A stretch of 64,000 bases of DNA, taken from assembly GCF_021155765.1 (NCBI RefSeq), contig NC_060106.1:5959501-6023500 (forward strand). Direction: 5' to 3'. The notes below the pieces were generated by a model, which made no database searches, had not been told where the DNA came from, and was given only the letters and a program-made list of their open reading frames with translations. The translations under genes and the position numbers were made by a program. Positions 40,066 to 51,360 of this stretch are shown one piece after another. Each line of letters opens with the position of its first letter. The stretch's first letter is position 1. This DNA comes from Diprion similis. Taxonomy: Eukaryota; Arthropoda; Insecta; Hymenoptera; Diprionidae.

Positions 40066-43000
40066 CACGGAAACTCGGCGCTCCATGAAGCTGCGTGGCG
40101 AGGATATAGCCGAACAGTCGCTGCACTGGCGAAGGCTTTGGGCACGCAACGAGCTCCTTTGCATGCCCGGAATCTCGCAGGCTTCGCACCTTTACATCTA
40201 GCCTGCCAGAACGGTCATAATCAGAGCTGCAGAGAACTCCTTCTGGCCGGTTGCAACCCAGACTTGCAAAACAACGTGAGTATCATGTAGTTTGCTTTGT
40301 ACTACGAATATTTGTCGTCCAAATTATATGGACAGTTCGGTGGTCCAGGCGTCACCGATTTCTTTATCGGGTCACCGGAAGTGCAGGATATTCTGACCAC
40401 AAAATGAGAAATGTCACCGCTTTGTATCGTGTAATGACATCGTTACCTCAACAAGGTAAAAGATATACAAATTCGAATGAGCCGTAGTACCTTGTTGAAT
40501 GGAATCCGTAAAGGCTTGAATTATGTCACGAATGTGGTTTCTCTCCTGTTCACTGATGCGCGAAAGACGCGGACCACCAAGGCCCCGCTGATAGTGGTCT
40601 AGATCTCAACGATGAGTCGCCACTCACCGCGGGAAGCAACTTCAAAGAGTCTTGCTCGCGTGCCAACTTCCCATGTTCTGTTTACTCCTTGCTTCTTTAG
40701 ACTCGATTAATAACGATCGGCGATTACTTCGCGATGATCGGTTTATTAAACTTCCTCATCAATTATTTTTTCAACAGAAAACCACACCGCAAATTTGACT
40801 TGATAATTGTGTGTTTGAACATGGTATTGTACCAGATTGTTTTAATTTTCACTTTTTTGACAAGAAATGAACGATCGTGTTATAGATTTCTTGTTATTCT
40901 TTAAAAAAATGAAAAGTATAGAATCGATTATTCATCGAACTCCTTTACTTCGACAGGAATTTATATGCCTTCTTTCGTTCTGATTTAGTACGGAGATACG
41001 CCTTTGCACACCTCCGCACGCTACGGACATGCAGGAGTAACGCGGATCCTTATCTCTGCTCTCTGCCGAGTGTCGGACCAGAACAAAGTGAGTACCAAAA
41101 TTCTTTTGTACAGATTCAGTTCAAGGAACATCGATTTTGTTTTTCTAAAATCAAAAATGAATGAGATATCAAATACAAGGTGAGACAGAAAGTTAATGCT
41201 AATGTTCTGCATTCTCTGGAAACATGATAATTTTTACCTAGGCAAGAACTCTGACTCTTGCAAATTTTTTCTCCATACATGGATATATTGTGAATCGTAA
41301 ATAAAGATGTAAATAAAAAAACTAACTCGATTACTTAATTTTTCCAGAACGGTGACACTGCGCTGCATATCGCAGCTGCAATGGGCCGTCGTAAGTTGAC
41401 ACGAATATTACTGGAGGCAGGGTGCGACCGAACGCTAAGAAACAAGCAGGCAGAGACGGCAAAGGACATAGCTCGCAGAAAGAACCTCTCTGAGATCCTC
41501 GAGATAATAAGTAAGGCTCGAAGCAGGAGTCGAGCGCGAAGCAAGAGTCGGGACGAAGAGTCAAAGGACAAGGTAGACGAGGGTGGAGAGGTGCCGCAGG
41601 TGAAGAGTGCGGGCAAGGGTGATAAAAAGCGCGAGAAAACCGGGAGCGGTACAAGCGGTAGCAGAGACAGTAATTCGAAAAAGGAGAAGAAGAAGCTGAA
41701 GGGTGGCAAACAGCACAAAGTGCACTTCGAGAAGGCTGTGGGCAAACAGTGGTCCCCTTATGGTTGCCACTACTATCCGGACCCGGACGCGTTCCCTCAG
41801 CCTCGACTGGATTCCCTCCCGTCGGACCCTCTCGCCCGGGGAGAACAATACTACCTCGACCTTGCTGGAAACATACGGAAAGGACCGGTCGGCGTCGGTT
41901 ACACTTGCTATTGCGCCCCGTTCTTCAGACATATGGAGGCCAAGCTCGAGAGAGACAAAGCTGAGCTTAAGGCCCATATAGATCAGGCCCACGAGCGGCT
42001 CGACCTCAAGGTTACAAATCTGGAGCGACGAACCCGCGGCCAAATTTCGGAATTGACCCGGTGCGTCGTCGCCGAGAGAGCTCGGTGTGACGAGAGACAC
42101 CTACACCTCCAGCAATGGATTTCTCGTGGTACTCGCGGGAGACACAGCGAGAGGCCACCACGCCTCTCGACCTCTAACCCCCAGCCTCCGACGCGCGCCC
42201 GCTCCTTGGAAGATCTTCTTGACGACAGGCCTCACGACAGGAGTTTCGAAATACCTGGTGAAACCCCAGCCCACGGAGGCAGCCTTGACGACCTCGACAT
42301 ACCCGCTATTCCCAGGCTCAGCAGATCCATGCGAGATATTCCCTCCGGGTCTGGTACTTCGAGGCCGACATTGAGGGTCCTCGATGTGCCTCCGCGACTC
42401 AACGAAACTTTCGACGGAGATTTGAAACGGGACCGAACCTCACCTCTGGGCGCTGCTATGTCACCGGCGTTGGGCTCGAGACATCAGGTGCTGCAACAGG
42501 TATATACTCGCATTTACGAAGCTCGTGTAAATGCTTGAATTTGATATCGCTACACGAGTCGTTTAAACAAACTGATTATTTGAATTAAGATATTTCTGCG
42601 TCATTGCACAGATTTCCGGATCTCACGACCGCGTGACTAACCCTCACCAAACCGACGTCAATATGAATTGCAAAATTGGCGAAGAAAGTCCCCGCAACGA
42701 TTGGAGAGGAGCTCCGGGACGGCGGAGCGTTCACGAAATGATAAGACGTTTTCAGAATGTACCTGGCATGCATAACAGATGGAGGGGACAACGTTCTGGA
42801 AGTAGTGAACCGACGAGTCCGGACCATAGCCAAAGTTCACAAAATCAAAGAGTTCAGCCTCAAGGAGGTATGAGCAACGGATGGCGGGGTGAGGGTGAGG
42901 GTAAGACTTTCTTGCAATTCAAATATCCATATTCAATTAAGAACGAATCTTGTCCGTTTCTTTTTGCATGTAGTATTAGTAGTTGTAGTATTTGCAGTAT

Positions 43001-44383
43001 GTACACATACAAGTGATTTTTGCGGGATAAATTCTTGATCATTAGGATTCAGATGAAGGTGAAATTATACTTCAGCACCTCGACCTGTTACTTTCTTTAG
43101 TGTGAAATAATACTTGACATTCAAGGAGCTTTGAATACCAGTATAGAGCCGAAATAAAATTACAAGTGTGTCTAACAGCGCTCATTTTGATTTTGCACCA
43201 AAGTTCAAATGCACCCGACGAATATAAAATAAAATCGATATTTTCTTCGCTACAGTGAACCCTGCAAAATTGTCAGGTGTTATTACACACCAAATATTCT
43301 CACTAAAGGAATAACCTTTCTTCCAAATATTTGATAAGTAACTTTTCTTTTCTATGAAGTTAGTTGTCCGTTCGTACACGTATTACGTGATCTATACATA
43401 TATTCGTTTTTCTGTACTGTTTCACTAAACCTCTGGACGACAAGGGTAGAAATTTACAAGATATTTAAGAGAACTGTCGAAGTTATCAAATTTTCTAAAC
43501 ACACAGGTAATGACTCAGAGAGTAGCGAAGGTGAGGATGACGTTGTGCAGCCGGAACCCGTGAACGGAGGACTCGCCGTTAAAGAAATAGCAACCGATGG
43601 TGTCCGCTACGAGAGTATAGCCAGGATGCCTTACAGGTCTCGTAACGCGGTTTATAGTCCTACCCCACCCTTACACGACGCGCATAACGACTCAGGCTAC
43701 AGTACACGCATGTACGGGTCAAGCAAGGGTGCTTCTCCTTCCCTGTCAGGTCTGATTTAGTATTCTCAACGTCATGAATCATGCGAATGTCCTGTATTGT
43801 ACTTGTGTCAGAGAGGAACTGACGTTTTTAGTCTCCAAAGTCTGCTTATCATAACTTTGCTTGCCTATCATTGTACACGTTGAACATGTAAATTCAGGAA
43901 ACATTCGTTTATAGTTATATTATCACTATGGTAATTGAAATACTGCCGAAAAGTTATTTACGCTTTATGAAAATGATCGATTTTTTCACAATTTTCACAA
44001 ATTTATTCCGATGCAGAAAATATTTGTCATTACTTACATGCACATAGTTTAATTTTGAAGGCAAAACATGAGCTGCCATTTTTCTACTGTTTTCTGATAT
44101 TGAATATAAACTTTTGGGTAGTACCGCAATTAGATTTAAAAACATGGATTCAATTTTTTTCCATCCTAATATTTATGCACTTGTATTTGAATGACTGGCT
44201 ATTATATTATTTATAGGGCAATTAGAATGTGACGGAATCATACCACCAGCATCACAAGGACCCTACCCCAGCGGTGAGCAGCTAGCTGCTTTACTCGAAC
44301 AACCACGAGGACGCGATCTTACCGTTTATGAACGGACAGCGGACAATGTCGTAATCAACATTGGCGCTGCTAGTTTAGTGTAA
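40066..44383 (+). CDS. dgo: diego / ANKRD6 (Diversin) planar-cell-polarity ankyrin protein, main body and C-terminus
   Basis: The coding exons are 40066-40275, 40989-41087, 41348-42499, 42612-42900 (alternative ends 42894 or 42888), 43507-43749 and 44217-44383 (stop TAA). With exon 16073-16174 they encode about 753 visible residues in one frame. Residues 1-170 are five ankyrin repeats (for example GFAPLHLACQNGH, YGDTPLHTSARYGH, NGDTALHIAAAMGR), with introns falling at repeat boundaries. Next comes a basic SR-rich linker (about 193-206, KARSRSRARSKSR). A Cys-containing segment (YTCYCAPFF) then leads a coiled coil at about 330-394 (KLERDKAELKAHIDQAHERL), matching the same order in vertebrate Diversin. 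The C-terminus is Ser/Pro-rich and low in complexity. Diego acts at the cell cortex with Frizzled, Flamingo, Dishevelled and Prickle in planar polarity. The 5' exons are outside the window. Confidence 0.92.
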
Positions 44384-45209
44384 CAGGAATACCAGAGATG
44401 TGTTGAACCTATTAATATACCTGCAATAGTTTCTAAACGGAATAGAATTTATTATAAAAGCAGGCTGACAATGAATGTTCTTCCGCAGTCAAAGTTCATT
44501 CACGTATCCTGATGATTTTTTTTTTCTTTTTTTTTTTAATCTACTGAAAACCATTTTTACACGTATACAAATGAATGACTCAGCGTAATTAGGAAATTAT
44601 TAATCTGGTAATACGGCGCAAAACGGGTTATTTTGTAAGCTATTGCGGGAAAAATTAATATTAATTTATAATCTGCGTTTACGTCAGATGTGTTCATATT
44701 TTTTAGCGGCAATATATATTGCTGATATAGATTGAGACTGCGATACTAATATTCAATAGCTATGAAATTACGATACGTTATAATATCAGATGGCTTCTGC
44801 GAATTTGTAAGTATTTTTATATACATAATTTTAATTGTAAGTTTTAATGAATTGTAATTACCTCCCATCACTCGTATATAATATTATAAGTTCAAAGTAA
44901 GAGTAATTTTCAAATTCGACACATCATATTCATCAATTCACGTGCAGAAAACGAAATTTTTCAATCTCGATTACAATGTCAGATTGAATGTTACGAATTC
45001 GTATGTTATGCTCTATACAATTTACAAATCAAGAAAACTAACTGATTCTGCATTGTGAAAATTTTTGACTTGTCTTTAACGATACCTGAATCAGACGTTA
45101 ATCATTACGGAGCAAATTACTAAATTCGTGTTTCATTTTCACATTAATGGTAGTTGTAAAAATGTATGTATATTATCCATGCCATACATTAGCAAATTAA
45201 AAACTGTTG

Positions 45210-45215
45210 AATAAA
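45210..45215 (+). terminator. diego polyadenylation signal
   Basis: AATAAA lies 827 bases after the diego stop codon. It is the most obvious signal before the convergent CDK5RAP1 gene. The 3' UTR of about 0.85 kb is AT-rich. Confidence 0.5.
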
Positions 45216-45306
45216 AATCTATTTATTTTTAGTTAATAGTTATCTAAACCTACATTCTACAATGGGTATGTATGTACAGTTTGGAAAAACGAGTAGCTAA
45301 TTAATA

Positions 45307-45312
45307 TTTATT
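45307..45312 (-). terminator. CDK5RAP1 polyadenylation signal
   Basis: The minus strand reads AATAAA 21 bases beyond the CDK5RAP1 stop codon, implying a very short 3' UTR. A second minus-strand AATAAA is at 45222-45227, facing the diego signal. Confidence 0.5.
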
Positions 45313-45332
45313 AAAATAATTTTGTAAATTTT

Positions 45333-48037
45333 TTACAAATTATAGGCCATCCTTTCATAGTGACTACCAGTACTGAGTGCATACTGCGTAATTGAGGAGT
45401 GACGAAGCGGAATCCCTTTAAGAACCTGCGAATTAGCATTAACTATCTGCACAACAACGTAGTCACCGGCTTTAATATTACGGCTTGCAGTTATACGTGT
45501 ATTGTCTTGTATTGAACCACCCGGAAATATCACTTTTGTATTGCCACTGGTTCGACCTTGCAGATCAAATTCGGATTTTTTACTTTTCTAAAACAAAAAA
45601 AAAATTATTTCAAATAAATATTTCACATAAATCAAAGATAATAGTGTACGATATTTATAAAGGTTATTTTTACGTACCCCTTCAACGAGGACCAAATATT
45701 GTTGCCCGATCATTGCCTGATTTAATTTTTGCACCTCAGTTCGGTAAATTTCAGTCATCTTCTGGAGTCTACATAGTTTTACTTTGTCATCAACATTATC
45801 CTCATAACGTCGATGCGCGGTTGTTTTCTGTTTGAATCAATACAAACATAACTTTAAAACAAGTTTATTGACATAAATTCGAGAGTTGCATAAATTGTAA
45901 GATTTTTGAAAGTAACCAAATTTTTTCAAATTATGTAACAAATGATAATTACTTGGAAAATGTGTAATAGTAACCAGTAAAATGTAACAGGAAAGTAAAT
46001 TTTATAGACCTGTACTCACTTCTCGCATGCTGTAAGCAAATAGGTAAGCCATATTGTATTTGACCATTTGCATGAGTGAAATTGTGTCTGCAAATTCTTC
46101 TTCAGTTTCACCGCAAAAACCGCAAATAAAATCGCTCGATATACTGATGTCTGGTATGATTTCGCGTACGTGCTCAACTAAACTAATGTAAGCTTCTCTG
46201 GTATAGCCTCGTCTCATTCTTTCCAAGACCATTGAATTTCCACTCTGAGCAGGTAAATGTATGTTGCGACAGATGTTAGGTCGTTCGGCTATCAACTGCA
46301 ATACTTCGTCTGGAAAATCTTTTGGATGGGGTGACGTGAATCTGCAAACGGCAAGATTATTGTTACGTTATTCGGTAATTACATTTACGTTTTTCATATT
46401 TTCATGTAATACAGACCTTATCCTCATTTCTGGGTTAATCTGTGAAACTTTGTCCAACAGATCGCTGAATCTCAAGCCACCAATTTTCGGTTTGTAAACA
46501 GTTTTGAATCCTGCTGCCAATTTGGATTCACTTTTTTCTGAAATCGAAAATTTTGACTCCGATAAATCCCTAAAACTATTAACGTTTTGTCCAAGTAGAG
46601 TAACCTCTTTTACTCCTTCGTCGGATAAACGTGATATCTCATCGAGAATGCTAGCGATTGGACGAGACCTTTCTCTGCCACGTGTAAAGGGAACTATACA
46701 GTAAGTGCACATGTTGTCGCACCCTCGCATAATTGAACTGTTGATCACAAAAATAATGTATTATGCGATGGAATGTAAGTCTTAGTAAGATTCAGGTAAT
46801 GACTAATTAAAAAAATTGCATTACACAAAGGCAGTAACGGAATCTTGATTGATTCGAACTGGTGTCACATCGGCATAAGTTTCATCATACGATAAAATCA
46901 CATTGATAGCCGTTTCATTATCTTCTGCAAGGGATAGCAATCGAGGTAAGTCCTTATAACTATCAGGACCTGCTACAACATCCACTACCTTGTCCGTCTC
47001 CAGTAGCTTATGCTTCAATCTCTCCGCCATGCAACCTAAATGTTGTGACAAGCAGTTAGAACTACTGCAGATATGATAGATAAAGTTTCCAAAACAACTG
47101 CCTGAACTTGTCACATATGAACTAGAAAATGCGTCGACAGTGTTTCTCTTAGATAAGCTCAGGTAGGTCAATTTTCTGTGTTAATAGAATAATGAAGATA
47201 AGTTCCTGAGTAGAACATCATTCATGAAATGTATAATAATAAACGTTCTTAAATTAATCACCTAGCAAACCAATTTTGAGTGTTGGTTTGTCAGACCGAA
47301 GACTTCTCCATTTTTTATAATGTCTCAAATGAACAAGTTTGTTCCATATTTTCTGTTCAGCTGCATCCCGAATGGCACATGTCACAACCAAAATTACATC
47401 GGCATCTGTTATGGTATCGGTCTTCTGATAGCCAGATTTCTTCAGAATTGACCAAATGATTTCTGTGTCGCTCACATTCATCTGACATCCGTAAACACTA
47501 AAATAAACTGTAAATTATATGTGCTATCACTAAATTATCATATAGTTTGTGCTGTTCACAGACCGACATTTCACAACAATGCAACTGTTTTGCAGCAATT
47601 TATGCTAGCTTTTCGAAAGATCATCGTGATTAGAAATCGGAATGAATTTGAAAATCCACAAATAATGAGTAAATCAACTTACCTTTCCGGTCATTACCGC
47701 AAATTGTTTCTAAATAAGGAATACGTTCAACCTCTGTAGAATACCCTGTAGCATCTGACTTGATAAAGTCTTTCAGATCAGGACCTTCACTAAGACTGGG
47801 AAAAGTTCGGAGTGGCTTTTCATTCTGAGTGATAGAATGTACTTCGCGATCACGTACCAGTTTCGGTGTAATTGAAGCATTCTCATGTTTGGCACGATAT
47901 ATTTGTAGGTTATGTTTTGAGAAGTTATAATTGTTAACACAACCAAAAACCCTCCGATAGTCCGTACCTAATTTGCAGCAAGCACGGCGATTTATGCTGA
48001 GCCCATATCGGTAAATAGCGCACTTTAACCCGCTCAT
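45333..48037 (-). CDS. CDK5RAP1: CDK5RAP1: mitochondrial tRNA methylthiotransferase (ms2i6A synthase)
   Basis: Seven exons join in frame to 619 aa: 47683-48037, 47262-47507, 46825-47035, 46417-46737, 46020-46341, 45678-45827 and 45333-45587. The enzyme adds the 2-methylthio group to i6A37 of mitochondrial tRNAs, using S-adenosylmethionine and two 4Fe-4S clusters. Visible features are a basic N-terminus consistent with mitochondrial import, MTTase cluster cysteines C126 (YGCQMN), C162 (VVTCAIR) and C202 (LGCMAE), the radical-SAM motif CDNMCTYC (C277, C281, C284), and [21 protein letters not shown] and FAYSMR blocks near-identical to human. A C-terminal TRAM domain follows. The human protein is about 600 aa, so this one is full length. 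The first in-frame ATG is at 48035-48037; an in-frame TAA lies just upstream. The exon 4 donor (AAG|GTCTGT) is a weak match to consensus. It is head-to-head with the PCNP gene. Confidence 0.96.
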
Positions 48038-48269
48038 GTTTCGGCGGAACAATTATGCAAGCCTAAAATTTCCCTCACACCCCGTCATAATGGCGTCAGA
48101 GTCGTTGGATTGGCAGCCCTGATTTCGACTGACTGCAGCCTGGCATCGTATGTTTAGTAACGATTTTTACGTTCTTCAGGTCGGTAGGTCCAGTCGCTCT
48201 CGCGGTTACGTTAATTCCGCGCATCAATCTTTCACCTGGATAATATTTTAACAAGAATCCGCGATAAAA
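48038..48269. promoter_or_regulatory. Bidirectional promoter region, CDK5RAP1 / PCNP
   Basis: The two start codons point away from each other with 232 bp between them. The interval is richer in C and G than the flanks and has no TATA box on either strand that I can see, as is common for paired housekeeping genes. Shared regulation is inference from layout. Confidence 0.6.
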
Positions 48270-49934
48270 ATGTCGAAGAGGAATAGCACGGGCGAAGATT
48301 ACAGAAAAGGTTTTGTTCATTTTATTAGTAATAAATGGTATCCCTTTAACGGTAAATTACATCACCTTCACTTCTTCACTCGACTGAGAGCTGCTAATGT
48401 TATTTACATGTATATGCATATGTATATGTATGTGTGTAATATGTATGCTGCATATTCACACGCAATCTGCACCGTAAACTTGTGTGCGTGTTACAACGTA
48501 TCGTGCCTGATATAAATCTAGTCATAGAATTTTTATGTAGCTACGTACATCAAATTTTTATACACTAATCCGAGAGTCTGAAGCGATATTTTAGCTTCAA
48601 TTTCGTTTTTCTTTCTTTCTAAGTTCATCGCAGCTTTTAATTATTTACTCTTTCTACGAGTTTAGTGCAATGTTAGTAACGTAGCATGCTGCTTAAAAAA
48701 TTTCCGGTTAATAAGTCAGCTTTGTTTAACTTGATCTGAACTTTGCCAGTGTTTGACGTTGTCAGGGTCAAGTGCCTACAGAGCGGCGGATCGCAGAGGG
48801 GACGACTGGGAAAGGGATCGATCACCGCTGCGCGATGATCACTGCAACGAGACCAGCTCTGACCAGACTAATCACAAGAAGCAGAAACTTACTTTTGGCT
48901 TCGGAAAGAAACCTCTACCCACCGAGCAGAAGAAGGGCATCCAAATCAAACTGGGATCAGGATCTGTACGTATTTTGGACCGATTTTATACAGTTTTCTC
49001 ATATTCAATCAGACTTGGCATATATCCTATGTCTTGAATGAATTACACAGTGATTCGTCACAGTTACAAAGACAAGAAAATATTAGATTCAGGTTGTCAT
49101 AAATGAAAGTCAATTCAGCCCCTATTTGGTTAGCTATCGCTCAGTTACTTTCGCAGCGAAAATGTTCCATCATTGTTTGTTAATTTCTTCATGTTACTTA
49201 CCATCAAATACCAGTAGATTTCATCAGTGGCTTTCACACCACATAAATAACGGAAACGTAAGGAAAATTCTTTTAGTGTTGAAAACATTTGTAGAAACCG
49301 TTAACTGCAATCTTTATTTCTAACCTAAATTAATGCTTCAACGAAGAGCAATATCTTTTTATAAAGCATATCGTATGAAAGAAAAGAATAAATTTTAAAT
49401 AAATACTTCTGGATAATGTGGACATATACATGTTTCCTTTAGATAGCCAACAAATAAATTTCATTTCATACTGTCAGATATGGAAAAGAATTAACATCTT
49501 GAGTTTTATGACCGAAAACTGTTGACCTATCGAAATTTGAATTTTTGTGAAATTATACCAAGTTTATGAGCATTCAGACTTAAGCTGATCACCATGATTT
49601 TGCAATTGTTCACTTTTTTCTTGTTCTAAAACTGTTTCAAATATACTTTATGTTGGAAAAACCTGTTCACTAAGTAATGAAACAATTACAGAAGCCTAGC
49701 GTGAAACCAGCTGTAGTTCAGAAGCCGACAGTTGCTTCAGTGTTTAATGCCGATGATGATGACGAGCCTGAAGAAATGCCTGCCGAAGCAAGAATGCGAA
49801 TGAGAAATATCGGTCGGGAAACACCGACATCGGCAGGTCCGAATTCATTTGGAAAAACGAAACAAGGATTCTGTGATTCAAAGAAGATATTTGAGAAGAC
49901 ATTAAAGAGGGCTATGGAGGAAGCTCATAAATGA
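48270..49934 (+). CDS. PCNP: PCNP homologue (PEST proteolytic-signal-containing nuclear protein)
   Basis: Three exons are proposed: 48270-48309, 48766-48965 and 49692-49934, giving 160 aa (human about 178). The conserved core PEEMPAEARMRMRNIGRETP continues into TSAGPNSFGKTKQGF, almost identical to human PCNP. Upstream are the KKQKLTFGFG and GIQIKLGSGS blocks, which correspond to KISKFGFA and ISIKLGSS in human. The N-terminal part is charged and low in complexity (DRRGDDWERDRSP), as in the family. PCNP is a small nuclear protein, a ubiquitination target of NIRF/UHRF2 in mammals and linked to cell-cycle control. The first-exon donor is uncertain: AAAAG|GTTTTG at 48310 is weak, while AACG|GTAAAT at 48352 (exon to 48351) is stronger and in the same phase, adding 14 codons. 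A candidate AATAAA lies at 50527-50532. Confidence 0.93.
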
Positions 49935-50719
49935 TTTATTGAACTATGCAGCATCTATTGAAATCGACTGTTGTTAACTATACATTAATTTAATAATTAA
50001 TTTAAAAGGTATCTACCAATACTAGCTTATCAGTAGAACCACAGTTATAGAGGGAAAAAAAATTCTACTAAAAATTGAATCGATAAAAAGATATAGCACC
50101 ACTTGAGATTCGTGTCTTTAAGAAAGAATTTCATTACCAGAAATATAATTATTATTACAGTTAATCGTGAGTATAATATAGCAGAAGAAACTAATATCAT
50201 TGTCATGTAGAAATACCATGTCGTTTCACGTCTTCGCTGAACAACTATAACGTCTTTAGTTTTTATGAAGCATTCGAACCTGGTGATAAAATTCTTTCGG
50301 ATAATGCACATCTGCGATTTAATTAAAATTAATATCTTACATTCATTAAAATGTTCCAAAAAGAACTTTGGATACATACCGTTTTTACCTGACTCATACC
50401 TTTCAAAATGATACAACTCGGATAGTATTTTTGAAAGTCTGGACACTAATAAAACTCCTGGTATACCAACTGTTTTACCATTTAGATAACAAGAAATTAT
50501 CGCTTTTTGTACAGCATGTAAATTGCAATAAACAATCGTACAGACATTTTGAAAAAGAAAGAGACAGCAAGATTAAAACTTTCCCAGAAATACTTGTAAA
50601 CTTTATTCTTTTATAAGGCAAAATTTATTCCAATTAAAATGATGTTCTCGTATTCTCGCATTTTTTGTGGCAACCATAAAAAAACTAGGCTTGATCAACC
50701 AAAGCAGAGCTTAGAATTC

Positions 50720-50840
50720 AATTATGCTATTCAGTAATCACATTTACGTTCTTGATATTCTCATCTATCACAAACCTTATCCTCATTTTTGAGTTGATAT
50801 GTGAAACTGTCCAACCAAATCGAACAGATTTGCAACCTTA
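50720..50840 (-). pseudogene. Fragment of CDK5RAP1 exon 4 and intron 4 (partial duplication)
   Basis: About 110 bp here align with 46356-46475 in the same orientation. Shared blocks include CACATTTACGTT / TACATTTACGTT, CCTTATCCTCATTT, and GTGAAACT..GTCCAAC. The match crosses the exon 4 splice donor into the intron, so it arose by DNA-level duplication, not from mRNA. The copy has an indel in the coding part (TT lost before GTCCAAC), its donor would read GTTTGT, and the frame is broken. It lies about 4.3 kb from the parent exon, downstream of PCNP. Confidence 0.7.
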
Positions 50841-51326
50841 GTCCTCAGAGAATACAAAAAAAAAAAAATTGCAATACTTTTCAATGTTCCAATGTAATGT
50901 GATTATCTATATGTAAATACCAAAGTAAAGTACAGAACTATCAATACAGATTGAAATTTCTCGTCTCATGCATATGCAACACATGTTCTCACTTGAAAAT
51001 TCAAAAGCTTGCATGCTCTGTCTCGCCTTCTCTAACAATCTATAATCACAAAGTTGATAGTTTGACATAACTGCTTACTGAACATAAAAATTCATGGAAT
51101 TACGAACGACCATGTGGGGTCGAAACACAAGTCAGAGCGCAAACGTATATAATTTCAACCTGTTATTGTATCTAAATTATTTCTACTGAACTTATTCGTC
51201 ACATGGACAAGAAGCAATAAAGTTACGATTCTAAGGATTTATATAATATAGCACGTAAAAATATCAGTACGAATAAATAAATATTTAACGACAGAAATAA
51301 GAACTCAATATATCAAATTTTGTAAA

Positions 51327-51332
51327 TTTATT
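51327..51332 (-). terminator. RpS26 polyadenylation signal
   Basis: The minus strand reads AATAAA 28 bases after the RpS26 stop codon, giving the short 3' UTR usual for ribosomal protein genes. It supports the terminal exon at 51361-51393. Confidence 0.75.
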
Positions 51333-51360
51333 TAGGCTTAGAAATTACACATGATTTCAT

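Noticed and set aside
41561-42100. 179-codon and other long frames antisense to diego exon 4
   Set aside because: They are shadows of the GC-rich real coding exon on the plus strand.
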